Positions 18,330 to 26,150 of a stretch of 64,000 bases of DNA are shown here, piece after piece. Source of the stretch: Pedobacter sp. AK013. GTDB lineage: Bacteria; Bacteroidota; Bacteroidia; Sphingobacteriales; Sphingobacteriaceae. Made by a program: the position numbers and the translations under genes. The stretch lies in contig NZ_JACHCQ010000003.1 of assembly GCF_014205835.1 (NCBI RefSeq), positions 62,001 through 126,000 of the forward strand. Reading direction: 5' to 3'. Position 1 is the first letter of the stretch, and each line of letters opens with the position of its first letter. Below the pieces are notes generated by a model that had not been told where the DNA came from, searched no databases, and saw only the letters and a list, made by a program, of their open reading frames with translations.

Positions 18330-18745
18330 ATTGATCTGTTTTTATCGTAATTAATTAACCAATTATTTCCAAAGCGATCTGTTAAATCGCCAAAAAGTGC
18401 TCCCCAAAATGTTTCCTGTAGCGGTTGCGAGACCTTCCCGCCTGCTGAAAGTTTATGGTAAAAAGACCTGGCCTCTTCTTCCGAGTTGCAATTCAACATC
18501 ATAGAAATCGAATTGCCTTTAATTAATCCACATTCTTCTACCATATCTGTTGCCATAATCACCAAATCATCTTTGGCCAAAACAGCATGCATAATGCTCC
18601 GTTTCATAATATTGGGCATTTTGTCAACAATAACCGATTCGCCAATGGTCTCGAGGGTCAATTCTCCCCCCAAACAATCCTGATAAAAAGTCATTGCTTC
18701 GCGGCAGTTGCCGTTAAAAGTGAGATATGAATTTATACTTGCCAA
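18326..18745 (-). CDS. VOC-family (PhnB/glyoxalase-like) protein
   Basis: 139 residues forming a complete vicinal-oxygen-chelate fold of the PhnB type: SYLTFNGNCREAMTFYQDCLGGEL at the start, HAVLAKDDLVIMATD in the middle, and FWGALFGDLTDRFGNNWLINYD at the end. Such proteins are usually annotated as glyoxalase-like or DNA-binding-like, and their substrates are generally unknown. It overlaps the DoxX gene and follows the GyrI-like gene by 6 bp. Confidence 0.9.
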   Translation of the reverse strand: MASINSYLTFNGNCREAMTFYQDCLGGELTLETIGESVIVDKMPNIMKRSIMHAVLAKDDLVIMATDMVEECGLIKGNSISMMLNCNSEEEARSFYHKLSAGGKVSQPLQETFWGALFGDLTDRFGNNWLINYDKNRSI

Positions 18746-18751
18746 CTGATT

Positions 18752-19162
18752 TTATTTTTTGATGCCTACCATTAAGCGCACATCGGTTTTATTAATATAC
18801 ATTTCAAGGCAATAGCCGTTTGGATCGATATTAGGTTGTTTGAGCAATTTCTCGAAAGTCTTTCCTATCCGGCTAACATCTATCATAAAATTGGGAACCA
18901 GCTCACTAATAAATGTTCCTTTCTTTATGATAAAGGTTTCTACACCAAATTTCCCGATTTCGTCGTCTGCTATTTCTTCAACGGCAGCTTTATAAATAAT
19001 TTCCCGTTTTCCGTTCGGCCTGCTTATTCCAAAATATCTGCGTTGCTTACCTGGGGGAAACAGGGCGTGAAGTTTTTGATGCGCTGCTAAAACCCCATTG
19101 GGAAAAGATTCTGCAGTAATGCACATTACTTTAATATCCTCATTTAAAATATACTCTTCCAT
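18752..19162 (-). CDS. GyrI-like small-molecule-binding domain protein (tentative)
   Basis: 136 residues with alternating strands and helices and no signal peptide. Segments such as RRYFGISRPNGKREIIYKAAVEE and KFGVETFIIKKGTFISELV fit a stand-alone GyrI-like or AraC effector-binding domain. It is the first gene of the three-gene operon and faces the GlxA-type regulator across 135 bp. An exact minus-strand -7 element (CAAACATA on the plus strand, 19207-19214) lies upstream. The family call is tentative. Confidence 0.6.
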   Translation of the reverse strand: MEEYILNEDIKVMCITAESFPNGVLAAHQKLHALFPPGKQRRYFGISRPNGKREIIYKAAVEEIADDEIGKFGVETFIIKKGTFISELVPNFMIDVSRIGKTFEKLLKQPNIDPNGYCLEMYINKTDVRLMVGIKK

Positions 19163-19206
19163 TTAGCATTACCGCTTTAAAGATTTAACTGCAACGATTA
19201 ACAACA

Positions 19207-19214
19207 CAAACATA
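19207..19214 (-). promoter_or_regulatory. -7 element (TATGTTTG) of the GyrI-VOC-DoxX operon
   Basis: TATGTTTG read on the minus strand matches TAnnTTTG. It would start transcription near 19200, about 38 nt before the first start codon. The -33 box is not clear. Confidence 0.45.
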
Positions 19215-19262
19215 CGTGCAGAAATTAACAAGCATAACCAGCAGAAACGACAATTGCAGGGG

Positions 19263-19293
19263 TTGTTTACGACAAATAGCCTCGTTATATTTG
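19263..19293 (+). promoter_or_regulatory. Promoter of the GlxA-type regulator, probably giving a leaderless mRNA
   Basis: TTG at 19263-19265, a 20-bp spacer, and TATATTTG at 19286-19293 fit the Bacteroidota promoter consensus. The ATG at 19298 is only 4 bp past the -7 box, so the transcript should begin at or very near the start codon. Confidence 0.6.
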
Positions 19294-19297
19294 AATT

Positions 19298-20284
19298 ATG
19301 AAACATGTATCTATCTTAATTCCAGAGACTGCGGTAATCGAAGCCATTGCAGATCCCCGCTATCTATTCACTGCTGTTAATGAATTTTTACAAGCATCAG
19401 GGAAACTCCCGCTTTTTAAAGTTGAGCTTATAGGAATGACCAAGGAGGTAAGGTTAAATAACAGTCTTTTCTCAGTGCACGCAGATAAATTAATGCATGA
19501 GGTTGATCATACCGACCTTATCTTCGTACCAGCCATTAGCGGCAATATAGGTTATGCAATGGAAGCTAACCAGGATCTATTACCGTGGATTATAAAACAC
19601 CACACTAAAGGGGCAGAAGTAGCCTCCCTCTGTATGGGTGCATTTTTACTGGCCGCAACTGGTTTGTTAAATGGACGAAAATGTTCTACACATTGGCTAT
19701 TTGCCAATCAATTTAGAGAAATGTTCCCTGAAGTAGAATTAGTAGATGGTAGTATTATTACCGATGCCCAGGGTTTATATTCTAGCGGTGGTGCAAACTC
19801 TTACTGGAACTTACTTTTATACCTGGTTGAGAAACATACGGATAGGGATACCGCCATTTTAGCCGCTAAATACTTTGCTATTGATATCGACCGCGAAAGT
19901 CAGCTGGCTTTTATGATGTTTCAAGGGCAGAAGGGGCACGAGGATGCAAAAATTAAAAAGGCGCAGGAATTTATTGATAGCAACTATCAGGAACGGATTA
20001 CGGTAGATCAACTGGCTGATATGCTGGCATTGGGCAGAAGAAGTTTCGAACGGAGATTTAAAAGTGCAACCAAAAATACAGTGATCGAGTATATTCAACG
20101 GGTTAAAATTGAGGCTGCCAAACGAAGTTTCGAATCAAGCAGAAAAAATATTACTGAGGTGATGTTTGATGTTGGTTATACAGATACAAAATCGTTTAGG
20201 GATGTTTTCAAAAAAATTACGGGTTTAACACCAATTGAGTATCGGAACAAATACCATAAAACTATCCCTGTTTTACAGGTTTAA
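19298..20284 (+). CDS. GlxA-family transcriptional regulator (DJ-1/PfpI domain plus AraC DNA-binding domain)
   Basis: 328 residues. Residues 1-200 form a class I glutamine-amidotransferase-like (DJ-1/PfpI) domain with the nucleophile-elbow cysteine in SLCMGAF (Cys112). Residues about 215-320 hold two helix-turn-helix motifs of the AraC type (ITVDQLADMLALGRRSFERRFK and ITEVMFDVGYTDTKSFRDVFKK). It likely senses a small molecule and controls the divergent GyrI-VOC-DoxX operon and itself; that pairing is inferred from position. Copy A of the repeated RNA-like element follows it. Confidence 0.92.
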   Translation: MKHVSILIPETAVIEAIADPRYLFTAVNEFLQASGKLPLFKVELIGMTKEVRLNNSLFSVHADKLMHEVDHTDLIFVPAISGNIGYAMEANQDLLPWIIKHHTKGAEVASLCMGAFLLAATGLLNGRKCSTHWLFANQFREMFPEVELVDGSIITDAQGLYSSGGANSYWNLLLYLVEKHTDRDTAILAAKYFAIDIDRESQLAFMMFQGQKGHEDAKIKKAQEFIDSNYQERITVDQLADMLALGRRSFERRFKSATKNTVIEYIQRVKIEAAKRSFESSRKNITEVMFDVGYTDTKSFRDVFKKITGLTPIEYRNKYHKTIPVLQV

Positions 20285-20307
20285 CTACATTTGCCAAAAA
20301 AAGATAA

Positions 20308-20416
20308 AAAAATTTAAGCTCCACACAATATATTCTATTTACAGCGTTTATGTATGTGAGAGCGTTAATTTAGATGACGGGGATACTGCCTAAGGGTGGA
20401 ATCCCCGTTTCTTTTT
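20308..20416 (+). ncRNA. Candidate small RNA element, copy A
   Basis: About 109 nt homologous to copies B and C near 22 kb. The shared core is ACAGCGTTTATGTATGTGAG followed by AGCGTTAATTTAGATGA. It ends in a terminator stem, ACGGGGAT (20377-20384) with ATCCCCGT (20401-20408), then a T-rich tail. In the other copies the same stem reads ATGGGGAT / ATCCCCAT, a compensatory C-G to T-A change. No open frame fits. The promoter is not obvious. I do not recognise it as tmRNA, SRP RNA, RNase P RNA or a known riboswitch. Confidence 0.55.
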
Positions 20417-20417
20417 A

Positions 20418-20493
20418 AGCAGAGGGCAAGGTACGTGGAACAGAACCAATGGCGATCAAATCTCCACACTCCGTGTGCTCTGCTACTAAGCAC
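20418..20493 (+). other. Possible structured region after RNA copy A
   Basis: GCAGAG near 20420 can pair with CTCTGC near 20480, enclosing a CACAC/GTGTG hairpin, and GTGCT can alternatively pair with AGCAC near 20490. The region ends in the strong terminator that follows. It could be a 3' extension of copy A or a second RNA. Confidence 0.3.
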
Positions 20494-20527
20494 AAAAAAG
20501 GGACATTATTAAAAAATGTCCCTTTTT
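20494..20527. terminator. Bidirectional intrinsic terminator
   Basis: GGGACATT (20500-20507) and AATGTCCC (20515-20522) are flanked by A6 on the left and T5 on the right, so the hairpin can work in both directions: for the RNA region on the left and for the convergent membrane-protein gene on the right. Confidence 0.85.
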
Positions 20528-20551
20528 AGATATATGATAGAGTTAAGAATT

Positions 20552-20941
20552 TTAGCTTTCTTTATCAGTAAAATCAATTGGTTTTTTTTCAAAATACTGA
20601 TCGAAGTTTTGTACTTTTTTTGGTTTTAAGATTACATATAAGCCTAAGCCGATCAATACCATTGGAATGCTAATCCTAAACAGATCGAAATCAAATATGT
20701 TTATTGCTTTAAAAGTGAATAAGCCTCCAATAATGGTCAATGCCAACCAGCCGCTTCCTTGAAAATTTTTACGGTAACCCACCCACAAACCTATACCTAA
20801 CATAATGGTATGCCATTTCAATATCCAATGTGGAACATCTATTCCCGAGTTTCTTAATAAGAATACCGAACCGATGGCAATGATTAAAATGCCTAGACCA
20901 AATTGTTTATCTGCGTGATTTTTTTTGATTAAATTTTCCAT
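20552..20941 (-). CDS. Small LiaF-like (DUF5668-type) membrane protein
   Basis: 129 residues with four closely spaced helices (about 12-30, 44-56, 65-83, 90-107) in the layout of the LiaF transmembrane domain: FGLGILIIAIGSVFLLRNSG at the start, GSGWLALTIIGGLFTF in the middle and SIPMVLIGLGLYVIL near the end, then a short polar tail. The C-terminal cell-wall-active domain of full LiaF proteins is absent. Envelope-stress sensing is suggested by the family only. The gene stands alone and ends at a shared terminator. Confidence 0.75.
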   Translation of the reverse strand: MENLIKKNHADKQFGLGILIIAIGSVFLLRNSGIDVPHWILKWHTIMLGIGLWVGYRKNFQGSGWLALTIIGGLFTFKAINIFDFDLFRISIPMVLIGLGLYVILKPKKVQNFDQYFEKKPIDFTDKES

Positions 20942-21134
20942 GACCGTTTTGTTTTATGATTCAAATGTATCACGAATACCAATGCTGGAGAATGGCTTTT
21001 CCCCTAGTTGTGATGTTTTATCGGCGAGTGAAATAAAACCGTCGGTAAAAAATTCATGGAAATTTAAAGAGAGTGTATTTCATCGGTGAAAATGTCAGTT
21101 TTGCTGCGCAAATACCAAAGAAGACGGAATAAAA

Positions 21135-21199
21135 CTTAATTTTCTTAACTCCTTCATGCTAAAAATTTTGATCACCATGAAGAAGTTAAGATTATTAAG
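21135..21199. repeat. Imperfect 24-bp inverted repeat with CTTAA-type words
   Basis: The arms at 21135-21158 and 21176-21199 pair at 21 of 24 positions around a 17-nt loop. They are built from CTTAACTCCTTCATG-like words. The rest of the roughly 360-bp gap (20942-21302) shows no gene. It ends in a degenerate AATGAACCAATGACTAATG repeat at about 21265-21295, next to the 3' end of rpiA. Confidence 0.6.
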
Positions 21200-21302
21200 A
21201 GAAATTACCTCAATTCTTAAGATTGGTATCGTCATTCCACTTAGCAATAACAAAATGAGGGACACAAATGAACCAATGACTAATGAACCAGTAAATCAGC
21301 TA

Positions 21303-21992
21303 TCATTCGAAAATAATTATATCCGCCCCCTCGCTCATGATCACCTTTGAAGTAAGGTTGATAAATAAGCCATGGGCCAGTAATCCATTAATCTGGTTCA
21401 GGTTAACAGATAATTTTGCAGGATCATCAATAAGGCCAAAATCGGCATCGATAATCAGGTTACCATTGTCGGTAATAAATGTTTGGTTTTCTACCGCTCT
21501 CAATATACCTTTTCCACCAAGTTTATTAATTTGATCGAATACATATTGATAGGCTAAAGGAACTACCTCAACAGGGACAGTAAAAGCACCCAATTTTTTA
21601 ACTTTTTTCGAAGCATCGGTAATAATGATGGCATTTTTACTAAGTGAAGCAATTATTTTCTCTCTAAACAGGGCCCCGCCCCCACCTTTAATCAGATCAA
21701 GTGATTCTGTAAATTCGTCAGCCCCGTCAATACTGATATCGATTTTGCTTAAGCCCCCAAGGTCAAGAATTTCGATCCCTAGCGATTTCGCAAGTTCTTG
21801 TGTTCGGATGGAGCTTGCAGCTGCTTTTATTTTTAGGCCAGCTTTTACACGTTTGCCTAGTTCGTTAATGGCAAAGGTCGTAGTAGAACCGGTACCCAGG
21901 CCTACTACATCACCATCTTTAACAAATTTTACAGCAGCCAGGGCAGCTGCCAGTTTCTCTGCATCTTGTTGTATTTTATCTGTAGTAGCCAT
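21303..21992 (-). CDS. rpiA: Ribose-5-phosphate isomerase A
   Basis: 229 residues of the RpiA family, interconverting ribose-5-phosphate and ribulose-5-phosphate in the non-oxidative pentose phosphate pathway. Signatures are GLGTGSTTTFAI (about 32-43), SIDGADE, KGGGGALFREKI and VEVVPLAYQYV. The length is standard and the ATG at 21992 is followed by a usual N-terminus for the group. It is transcribed alone and diverges from the two RNA-like repeats upstream. Confidence 0.97.
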   Translation of the reverse strand: MATTDKIQQDAEKLAAALAAVKFVKDGDVVGLGTGSTTTFAINELGKRVKAGLKIKAAASSIRTQELAKSLGIEILDLGGLSKIDISIDGADEFTESLDLIKGGGGALFREKIIASLSKNAIIITDASKKVKKLGAFTVPVEVVPLAYQYVFDQINKLGGKGILRAVENQTFITDNGNLIIDADFGLIDDPAKLSVNLNQINGLLAHGLFINLTSKVIMSEGADIIIFE

Positions 21993-22032
21993 AAAGTAAA
22001 AATAGGTTTAAATGATAAACATCCCAAAAACG

Positions 22033-22147
22033 AAAAAAAATTTCATAGCTGATGCAATAAATCATTTTTATAGCGTTTATGTATATGAGAGCGTTAATTT
22101 AGATGATGGGGATTCTGCACTAGTGGGATCCCCATTTCTTTTTTCTC
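22033..22147 (+). ncRNA. Candidate small RNA element, copy B
   Basis: Homologous to copy A and about 93% identical to copy C over the same span. The core GCGTTTATGTATATGAGAGC plus GTTAATTTAGATGATGGGGAT ends in the stem ATGGGGAT (22106-22113) / ATCCCCAT (22128-22135) and a strong T-run (22136-22147). It is transcribed away from rpiA if it has a promoter. Confidence 0.55.
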
Positions 22148-22164
22148 TCATCCCAATGCGCGAT

Positions 22165-22300
22165 GTCATCCTGTCCAAAGGACTCCTACAGAGAGCGCAG
22201 TCGAAGGATCTTTTTATTTAACAGACCCTGAAATAAATTCAGGGTGACGAGTTCCAGCGTGTAGATTTCTCCATTTCGCTACGCTTCAGTCGAAATTACG
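22165..22300. repeat. REP-like repeats attached to RNA copy B
   Basis: GTCATCCTGTCCAAAGGACTCC, a GTCGAAGGATC segment, ACCCTGAAATAAATTCAGGG plus TGACG, and a CATTTCGCTACGCTTCAGTC plus GAAATTACG segment follow one another. All are forms of the window's dispersed palindromes. Confidence 0.65.
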
Positions 22301-22341
22301 ACCAGGGGGCAATGACCGAAGGGGCATTCACAAATCAAGAC

Positions 22342-22456
22342 GAAAAAAAATTTCATAGCTAATACAATAAATCGTTTTTACAGCGTTTATATATGTGAGA
22401 GCGTTAATTTAGATGATGGGGATTCTGCACTAGTGGAATCCCCATTTCTTTTTTCT
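22342..22456 (+). ncRNA. Candidate small RNA element, copy C
   Basis: Third copy. The core CAGCGTTTATATATGTGAGA plus GCGTTAATTTAGATGATGG leads to the stem ATGGGGAT (22416-22423) / ATCCCCAT (22438-22445) and a T-run (22446-22456). It agrees with copy A at CAGCG where copy B has TAGCG. Confidence 0.55.
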
Positions 22457-22684
22457 CTCACCCTAATGCGCGATGTCATCCTGTCCAAAGGACTCCTACG
22501 GAGAGCGGAGTCGAAGGATCTTTTTATTTAACAGACCCTGAAATAAATTCAGGGTGACGACTTCCAGCATAGATTTCTCCATTTCGCTACACTTCAGTCG
22601 AAATGACGAAAATTTCTATTCAAATTTCTGCCATAAAAAAACGGCTGGCATTTCTACCAACCGTTTCCTAACAACTAAACTTAC

Positions 22685-24655
22685 TTATTTATTTAAAGAA
22701 TTTATCCATCCTGCAATTTTTAAAGCTTCTGCTTTGGTTACTTGAGGCATTGGCGGCATTTCTGTTGAATAGCCCGGCCAGTTTTGTGGTTGTGGGTTGT
22801 GGATCAATTGAAATATCTTCTCAGGTGAATACTTACGTTTCGCAATTTCTGCGAATGGCGGGCCAATTTGTCTTTTGGTTTGATTATGGCAGGCCAGGCA
22901 AGTATTTTTAGTCAACAAACCCTCAACTTCTTTAAACGTAGGTACTTTAGCGGTAGTAGCAGGTTTGGCCGGAGTTAATGGTCCTTTTGCTTCAGGTGCT
23001 TTTCCGGTTGTTGCCTTTGGAGTAGCTGTTTTCTTAACAGGAGCATTTACAGGTGCTGCTGAGTTTTTGGTACTCACTTCGCTGGCAGAAAGTTTATTTC
23101 CATCAGGAATCTGATTTAAAGTATAATAAGCTACTGGGTGAACTAAAGAATAAAAGCCATCTTGCGATCTTAAACCATCTAATGTTAAGGTATGGATATA
23201 ATATTGACGGAGGTTTTGTACAATAATCCTGGCTTTTAATCCATCTGCCGAAACTTTAACACCAGAGATTTTTAGTTTCTCCGTGTTTACAGGAGGTGAC
23301 CCATATACCGGGTGGTATTTGTAAATAAAACTTTCTGCATCATATGAAGCTAAATCTTCAGCTGATCTACGATCAACAGGCATGGTAAACTCTACTTCAA
23401 AACCATCAGGCATTGCCCTAACAGCTTTCATTTCGAAAGGGATTTTATTGTTATATACCAATCTTTCTAAGCCTTCATTCGCATCGCCTGCCGATCCCCA
23501 ACCACGGTTGGTTTCTCCAACAAATAATGAACCATCGGTTCCCCACTCTAATCTGAGTACCCCCGAACGGAACCCCTTACGGAAAAGGAAGGCAGCGCCT
23601 TGTTCCTCGCCCTTCACGGTCTCCATAAAAATCCTGGAAATGATACTCATTCCCTGATCGCCAACCAGAATCTGACCCGCAAATGGCCCAAATGTATTGG
23701 CAGGAATTTTAACAGGTTCTGCAGAAGAAATACCTAAGATACCATAAGGCAACCAAACTGATGGCAAACGTAGTTCAGGGAATACTTTCTTCATTTCAAA
23801 TAAGGTTTTAAAAGTTTCGTTTACCCTATTTTCTGGTTTAATGTATCTTCCCTGCTCGTTTTTGGTTCTGCGCTCGTCTATTTGCGAGTAAAAGAAATCT
23901 GATTGCAGTTTAACAGGAGAGTTAGGCAGGTTAGTCCACCTTAAACTGGCCGGATGCCCCATAAAATCACCTTTATTTACTTTCCATAAACCACCGGAGC
24001 CTACCCAGTCGCCTTGGTTTTCAGTATAATAAAACTGACCATCGATACTACCAATACCCGCTGGCGAACGGAAACCCGCAGCATAAGGGCTCATTTTACC
24101 ATCTTCTGTAATATTCATGGCCCAACCGCGCATCGGCACACGACTTTCTGCGCGCCACCATTCTTCGTCGCCAAAGGCCACATTTGCGGTAACCATAAAA
24201 GTACCATCGGGCATTAACTTCGGACCAAAACTATATTCGTGATAATGACCGCTTAAAGGCCATGCATAAATGGTTTCGTACACATCGGCTTTGCCATCCT
24301 GATCTTTATCGATCAATTTGGTTAACTCGCCACGCTGTGCTACGTAAATTGCACCATTTTTATAGGCTATACCCAAAATTTCGTGCAAACCATAAGCAAA
24401 TCTGCGCCAGTAAGGCTTGGCGCTTGTAGGATTTTCTACAATGTACACTTCTCCTCTACGGGTAGAAATGCCTAAATCGCCATTTGGTAAGGTAACCAGA
24501 CCACCCACTTCTAATATGGGGCCTTCGGGTACACGTACTTTATTTACCTTGAAAAAATCTTCTTCTTTCGGTGTTTCTTGTGCAAAAACTGTAGTAAAGC
24601 TAAAACTTAATGCCAGTATTGCTAATTTTTTAAATGTATTTCTCATTACTTTCAC
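22685..24655 (-). CDS. Sorbosone-dehydrogenase-like beta-propeller protein with C-terminal cytochrome c
   Basis: 656 residues. A signal peptide (1-25, ending TTVFAQ) leads into a propeller domain of the DUF7133/L-sorbosone dehydrogenase-like type (about 35-440), with VGGLVTLPNGDLGISTRRGE, GLHEILGIAYKNGAIYVAQR, a calcium-loop-like DKDQDGKADVYE, and GFRSPAGIG. A linker rich in Ala, Pro and Lys (about 530-575) precedes a monohaem cytochrome c domain with the haem motif CLACH near residue 587 and a candidate axial Met in MPPMP. It probably oxidises a sugar-like substrate in the periplasm and passes electrons to its own haem. It starts 2 bp after the DUF1080 stop and is the last gene of the mannan locus. 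Confidence 0.85.
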   Translation of the reverse strand: MKVMRNTFKKLAILALSFSFTTVFAQETPKEEDFFKVNKVRVPEGPILEVGGLVTLPNGDLGISTRRGEVYIVENPTSAKPYWRRFAYGLHEILGIAYKNGAIYVAQRGELTKLIDKDQDGKADVYETIYAWPLSGHYHEYSFGPKLMPDGTFMVTANVAFGDEEWWRAESRVPMRGWAMNITEDGKMSPYAAGFRSPAGIGSIDGQFYYTENQGDWVGSGGLWKVNKGDFMGHPASLRWTNLPNSPVKLQSDFFYSQIDERRTKNEQGRYIKPENRVNETFKTLFEMKKVFPELRLPSVWLPYGILGISSAEPVKIPANTFGPFAGQILVGDQGMSIISRIFMETVKGEEQGAAFLFRKGFRSGVLRLEWGTDGSLFVGETNRGWGSAGDANEGLERLVYNNKIPFEMKAVRAMPDGFEVEFTMPVDRRSAEDLASYDAESFIYKYHPVYGSPPVNTEKLKISGVKVSADGLKARIIVQNLRQYYIHTLTLDGLRSQDGFYSLVHPVAYYTLNQIPDGNKLSASEVSTKNSAAPVNAPVKKTATPKATTGKAPEAKGPLTPAKPATTAKVPTFKEVEGLLTKNTCLACHNQTKRQIGPPFAEIAKRKYSPEKIFQLIHNPQPQNWPGYSTEMPPMPQVTKAEALKIAGWINSLNK

Positions 24656-24657
24656 AA

Positions 24658-26061
24658 TTAAAACAAAATGGTATAATTCAACTTACTTCCAATGGCTGCG
24701 ATCATTTCCCATTTGCCATCAACATTTCTAATAATTGGTTTTGCAGTACCCTCACCAAGCTGTATGTAATACGCTTTATCATCAATTAAGTACAAACCTT
24801 TGCCAGCTTCTTCAATATTCGAAGCAATAGCCAAAAGGAAATGCAAATCTTTTGATGGTTTATCAACAGTAATTTCCCTGGTTAAACCTTGCCCGTTTTC
24901 TATCACTTTAACTGCATCGGTAACATTTGTTCCATTAATGATATACTTAAACTCTGGGCGGTCTTGTTTATCTATTACATAACCCTTGGTTCTGAAACCA
25001 GTACCAGCCGTGTCTGCAATCCACTTAGCCTGATCATTTGCTAACTTTGATATCGCCAAAATAGGTTTTTTGGTGAAACGCGTAACACTGCCCAAAGGGC
25101 GCGAGGTTCCGTTACCACGTCCATCCCACATTGGTGTTGCATCGATAAAATCACCATGCCATCCCTGTAATAATGTACCATTATCCAAATCGTAGCTATA
25201 GGCAACTTTTTCCGGTCCACCCACCGAAATAGCGTGTACCGAACGTACTCTTGGTGCAACATCAACAAAACTTCTGATCATGTTGTTGCTTGCTGCTTCA
25301 ATGTATATTGGATCTGCCCCGCCGTTTTGGTTTGGCTTTGGAATTTCTGATAATTCGCTAATCTGGATATTTCTGAACGCTACCGAACCGTGATCGCCCT
25401 GCAAGCGTAAAGGTCCTTTTGCTCTTTCAGCACCTGCAGCCCCTCTGGTTGCACCAAATAATTCAACATTTTCATGGATCAGTACACCGTTTAGTTCTGC
25501 ACTGATGATTTTAGCATTTTGGGTTTTCTTTCCTGATGCATCAAATTTTGGTGCCTGGAATATAATTTTAATGTGCTGCCATAAACCTGGTGCCTTGCTT
25601 GTGTTCTGGCGGGGTGCAACGCCACCAAACCCTTTTTCTGCTTCGGGTTTGCTATCGTCCCAGCGCTGGTAAATACCACCGTTGTTTGACGAACTAGCAT
25701 TTTTAAGTCCCCATGCATCGTCAATCTGGATTTCATAATTACCCTGAAGATAAATGCCTGAATTTGTTCCTTTTGCAGTTAAATAATCCAATTCTACAGC
25801 TACGTCGCCATATTCATTTATCGTGTATAAATCGGACCCAGTTTTTTTTGCTGTAGATTGGTTAACCAATATCCCCTCACCTTTGGTTGTTTTTAAAACA
25901 TTTTCGGCGTTAAGGTCGGCCACCACATTTTGAGCGAGTGACCATGAATTTGAAGGGTTTTTAAAGGCTGATAGATCTTTGAGATCAATACGCTGGCCAA
26001 ATGCCAACAGGGTTCCGCAAAGCCAGAAAATGGCTGTAAAACCCGTCTTTGAAATGTTCAT
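24658..26061 (-). CDS. Secreted DUF1080 (3-keto-glycoside hydrolase-like) protein
   Basis: 467 residues with a signal peptide (1-22, LLAFGQ). The first half is a DUF1080 jelly-roll domain (about 25-235) with NSGIYLQGNYEIQIDD, GGIYQRWDDSKP, LWQHIKIIFQAP, NAKIISAELNGVLIHENVE and GPLRLQGDHGSVAFRNIQI. The second half (about 245-467) is a beta-rich domain of the kind that often accompanies it. DUF1080 members include 3-keto-disaccharide hydrolases or lyases that act on oxidised glycosides. Tight coupling to the downstream dehydrogenase suggests an oxidise-then-cleave pair, which is inference. Confidence 0.85.
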   Translation of the reverse strand: MNISKTGFTAIFWLCGTLLAFGQRIDLKDLSAFKNPSNSWSLAQNVVADLNAENVLKTTKGEGILVNQSTAKKTGSDLYTINEYGDVAVELDYLTAKGTNSGIYLQGNYEIQIDDAWGLKNASSSNNGGIYQRWDDSKPEAEKGFGGVAPRQNTSKAPGLWQHIKIIFQAPKFDASGKKTQNAKIISAELNGVLIHENVELFGATRGAAGAERAKGPLRLQGDHGSVAFRNIQISELSEIPKPNQNGGADPIYIEAASNNMIRSFVDVAPRVRSVHAISVGGPEKVAYSYDLDNGTLLQGWHGDFIDATPMWDGRGNGTSRPLGSVTRFTKKPILAISKLANDQAKWIADTAGTGFRTKGYVIDKQDRPEFKYIINGTNVTDAVKVIENGQGLTREITVDKPSKDLHFLLAIASNIEEAGKGLYLIDDKAYYIQLGEGTAKPIIRNVDGKWEMIAAIGSKLNYTILF

Positions 26062-26108
26062 ATACTTGGTTTGTTAGTTTTAGCCTAAAGCTAAAAATTT
26101 GGTTTAAA

Positions 26109-26139
26109 ATCCATCGGATAAATTGCTTACCCGATGGAT
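26109..26139 (-). terminator. Intrinsic terminator after the downstream GH92 gene
   Basis: ATCCATCGG (26109-26117) and CCGATGGAT (26131-26139) form a 9-bp stem; on the minus strand it is followed by TTTTAAA. It suggests that the DUF1080 and cytochrome genes have their own promoter or depend on read-through. Confidence 0.65.
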
Positions 26140-26150
26140 AGTTATTTTCT

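Larger units (their letters stand above)
22030..22609 (+). repeat. Tandem direct duplication of about 275 bp carrying an RNA element and REP repeats
   Basis: Unit 1 is 22030-22304 and unit 2 is 22339-22609; they differ at few positions and are separated by 34 bp. Each unit holds one candidate RNA and one REP cluster. The duplication fills most of the 690-bp space between rpiA and the end of the mannan locus. No protein gene is seen there. Confidence 0.8.
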
